Source: Hormiphora californensis (Eukaryota; Ctenophora; Tentaculata; Cydippida; Pleurobrachiidae). From it: a stretch of 64,000 nt of DNA. Shown here piece after piece: positions 61,766 through 64,000 of this stretch. Both the position numbers and the translations under genes were made by a program. Within the stretch, counting starts at the first letter, position 1. The number at the start of each line of letters is the position of its first letter. The notes under the pieces are model-generated. The model worked only from the letters and a program-made list of their open reading frames with translations. It searched no databases and had not been told where the DNA came from. The stretch spans positions 2,140,729 through 2,204,728 of the forward strand of contig CM035362.1 in the NCBI GenBank assembly GCA_020137815.1, read 5' to 3'.

Positions 61766-63851
61766 TTATTCGTATTCCTCTTCATCTCCCTCCATACCGG
61801 CTTCCTCACCCTCATAAGTATCATCAATACCACACTCCTGCAGAGTTGATATTAGCACTGACCATAGCTGCACTGACAAGTGCCCAAAAGCCCCATAATA
61901 TGGTCATAGTGACCCAATGGAGGTCTAAAACAATGCTACTCTTGCCATATATAGCGACCAAAGGGGGTCTACAGCAATTACATGGTTACCATGGCGACCA
62001 AAGGGGGTCTACATGACAACGTACCTGGTATTGCTGGTACTCGCTGATGATGTCAGTAATGTCGCTCTCGGCTTCATTGAACTCCATCTCGTCCATACCC
62101 TCACCAGTGTACAAGTGCAGGAAGACCTAAAGAGGAGAAATATCAGTGCCCGATAAATAAAAATGAACTATGGAAAAAAAGAAGTATCGAACTGGTGTCT
62201 GTCCTAGTATAATAGGGGCAAACTTTTCAACCTACCTTTCGCCTGAACATGCTCGTGAACTGCTCGTGAATCCTCTTGAAGAGCTCCTGCATGGCGGTGC
62301 TGTTTCCGATGAAGGTTCCACTGAGGTCGTAGCCGGGGGGAGGGACGTTACAGACGGCGGTCTTAACGTTACTCGGGATCCACTCGACAAAGTAGGCAGA
62401 GTTCTTGTTCTGGATATTCAACATCTGTTCATCGACATCCTGTATTGAACATATGGTTATGCTATATGCTTTCATCTAAAAAGCGGACAGGTTCGACAAG
62501 TGGTTTCTGTTTTCTACTTGATAAAAGCGGTTGCCATGGGCGTGAACCCTGTTGCCATGGTCCCGGGACACTTACCTTGGTGGAGCATTTTCCTCGGAAC
62601 ATGGCAGCGCAGGTGAGGTATCGGCCGTGTCGGGGATCACAGGACACCATCATGTTCTTGCTGTCAAACATCTGGTTGGTGATCTCAGCAACGGAGGCAG
62701 CCTGATAAATGGAATTGTTAATATATCACTCAATTCAGTGCACCAAGCTGCATGGTATGCATAACAGTCAACTCTCGATTTTTTTCCCGGGAAAATTGGT
62801 CTCGAAACAGTGAAGCGGTAAATCGAAGCGGTAAATCGAGAGGCACGGTGACGGGGAGGGGCCACTATGGTTACTATGCTTCGCAGTCTGTCTTTCGAGG
62901 CTCGTAAGCTCGCACCGGGTATTATATATGAGAGCCGACAGACTGGGAACATGTTAACACTGGGGGCCTCCAGAGAGAGATACGGTAATATAATCGAGAG
63001 CTGACTGCAGCAATGCCTACTTTGTTTTCACCCATTTGACTGTTACGCCTACCAAACTGGTAACAAGTTACAGCTCCAGAATTACCCTAACAAAAATCAG
63101 AATGATAATGTCGAGCACGGATAATTAAAGGATATAGATACCTGTCTGGCTGCGCCGACCCGATCTGATCGATCTGAGAATCAAAACCAGGTCTGGAAAC
63201 GCCAGACAGATAAATTTACAATTAAACCTCGATTTACCACACACTCCATGCAGCTGAGACGCGGTTCGAACACCGGTAAATCATGGTTTAACTGGGTATA
63301 TTGAGAGGTGATTTACCTTGTAACCCTTGTTTCCGGAGGAGCTGAGGGGAGCGAATCCGGACATGAAGAAATGAAGTCGGGGGAAGGGAACCATGTTGAC
63401 AGCAAGTTTCCTCAAATCAGCATTCAGCTGTCCGGGGAACCTGACATGGAGAGACAATTGTAAATTTATCCTCCAGTGGACATGTGATATCATAACATAA
63501 TGCAGTTTAAACTATAATTTTTCTTTTTTTAATAACCCGAATATAACCTGAACACAGGCCTGTATAAACCCTGAATATATTTTTATACAACTGTTGATCA
63601 GTTCCTTATTATACCTGAGGCAGGTAGTAATTCCGCTCATGATAGTAGAGACAAGATGGTTCAGGTCACCGTAGCTGGGGCTCTTCAGTTTCAACGTATT
63701 GTGGCAGATGTTGTAGAGGGCCTCGTTGTCGATGACGTAGCACTCATCGGTGTTCTCAACGAGCTGATGGAAGGAGAGGGCGGCGTTGTAGGGTTCCACA
63801 ATCGTCTCGGAAACCTTGGGAGATGGTGCCACGGAGAAAGAGCAGACAATC
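61766..63851 (-). CDS. Beta-tubulin, C-terminal part (5' exons outside the window)
   Basis: Six exons: 63615-63851, 63317-63440, 62576-62701, 62236-62439, 62025-62126, 61766-61837; all phases fit and the first begins in phase 2, so upstream exons lie past 64000. They cover roughly residues 161 to the end: VVEPYNA-type [120 protein letters not shown]. The family is certain. It is a divergent isotype: [16 protein letters not shown] replaces the usual PGFAPLTSRGSQQYR loop, and [20 protein letters not shown] replaces the [15 protein letters not shown] type. The tail is short and acidic, ends in EEEYE and lacks the EGEFxxx axoneme motif. Confidence 0.95.
61984..61999. promoter_or_regulatory. X-box-like motif in beta-tubulin intron
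   Basis: GGTTACCATGGCGACC fits the RFX consensus RYYNYY-AT-RRNRAC. It lies 26 nt inside the last intron of the tubulin gene. A matching motif in the secreted CAP gene intron is GTTACCATGGCAAC at 38772-38785. Motif evidence only. Confidence 0.3.
62883..62944. repeat. Short inverted repeat in tubulin intron
   Basis: GCAGTCTGTC and GACAGACTG enclose CGTAAGCTCGCACCGGGT; a related copy lies at 61168-61225 and a partial one near 31920. Confidence 0.6.
63142..63209. mobile_element. Inverted-repeat element, family CTGTCTGGCG, copy D
   Basis: CTGTCTGGCTGCGCCGACCC to GGTCTGGAAACGCCAGACAG, inside the tubulin intron 62702-63316. Confidence 0.75.
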
Positions 63852-64000
63852 CTGGCAGGGGAGGGATGAGTTTTAGTTTTTAATTTCAGTTCTAGTTTCT
63901 AATTAAATCAGTTCTTATATCTAATTAAAATCAAGATTACATGCAGTCGCTTTGCCTTTAGTTTTATCCCACATACATGTCAAATACATTGGGTTAATTA

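Overview
The window is nuclear DNA of an early-branching or soft-bodied invertebrate animal. It shows GT-AG introns of roughly 100-900 bp, a type IV collagen chain with a C4 (NC1) domain, a class A GPCR, thrombospondin-1/EGF and C-type lectin proteins, CAP-domain proteins and a beta-tubulin. The Arg/Asp-rich collagen IV, the compact introns and a possible two-gene transcript make a ctenophore my leading guess, but nothing here proves the phylum. Large parts are microsatellites, minisatellites and short inverted-repeat (MITE-like) transposons.

Layout. 1.3-15.2 kb (+): a 28-exon collagen IV chain ending in a two-repeat NC1 domain. 16.7-17.3 kb (-): a two-exon secreted protein of unknown family. 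17.3-19.5 kb: C-rich tandem arrays. 21.9-25.3 kb (+): a serine-rich protein whose 3' frames are broken. 25.3-34.0 kb: no gene that I can support; low-complexity DNA, hairpins and a 1.4-kb fold-back element. 34.0-36.5 kb (+): a five-exon GPCR. 38.3-39.8 kb (-): a secreted CAP protein with an acidic tail. 40.4-41.4 kb (-): a small basic protein. 42.0-49.0 kb (-): a secreted double C-type-lectin protein with many repeat arrays in its introns. 49.8-50.8 kb (-): a PSMG3-like proteasome chaperone gene followed 21 bp later by a predicted mitochondrial membrane protein. 51.7-55.3 kb (-): a single-pass receptor-like protein with one TSP1 and several EGF modules. 57.1-58.8 kb (-): a GAPR-1-like CAP protein with a C-terminal CaaX box. 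59.3-60.5 kb: a fold-back repeat and a non-LTR retrotransposon ORF1 remnant. 61.8-63.9 kb (-): the C-terminal two thirds of a beta-tubulin gene, whose 5' exons lie beyond the window.

How the genes relate. Collagen IV, the two CAP proteins, the lectin and the TSP1/EGF receptor fit an extracellular-matrix or cell-surface setting, but I see no evidence that they form one pathway. The most unusual local feature is that at least six tandem duplications or minisatellites start at splice junctions and carry copies of the 3' or 5' splice site. A second pattern is that several otherwise good gene models need exactly one missing base, which suggests consensus errors in the assembly or young disabling indels. 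All exon models were read by eye from reading frames and splice sites; no alignment or database search was run.
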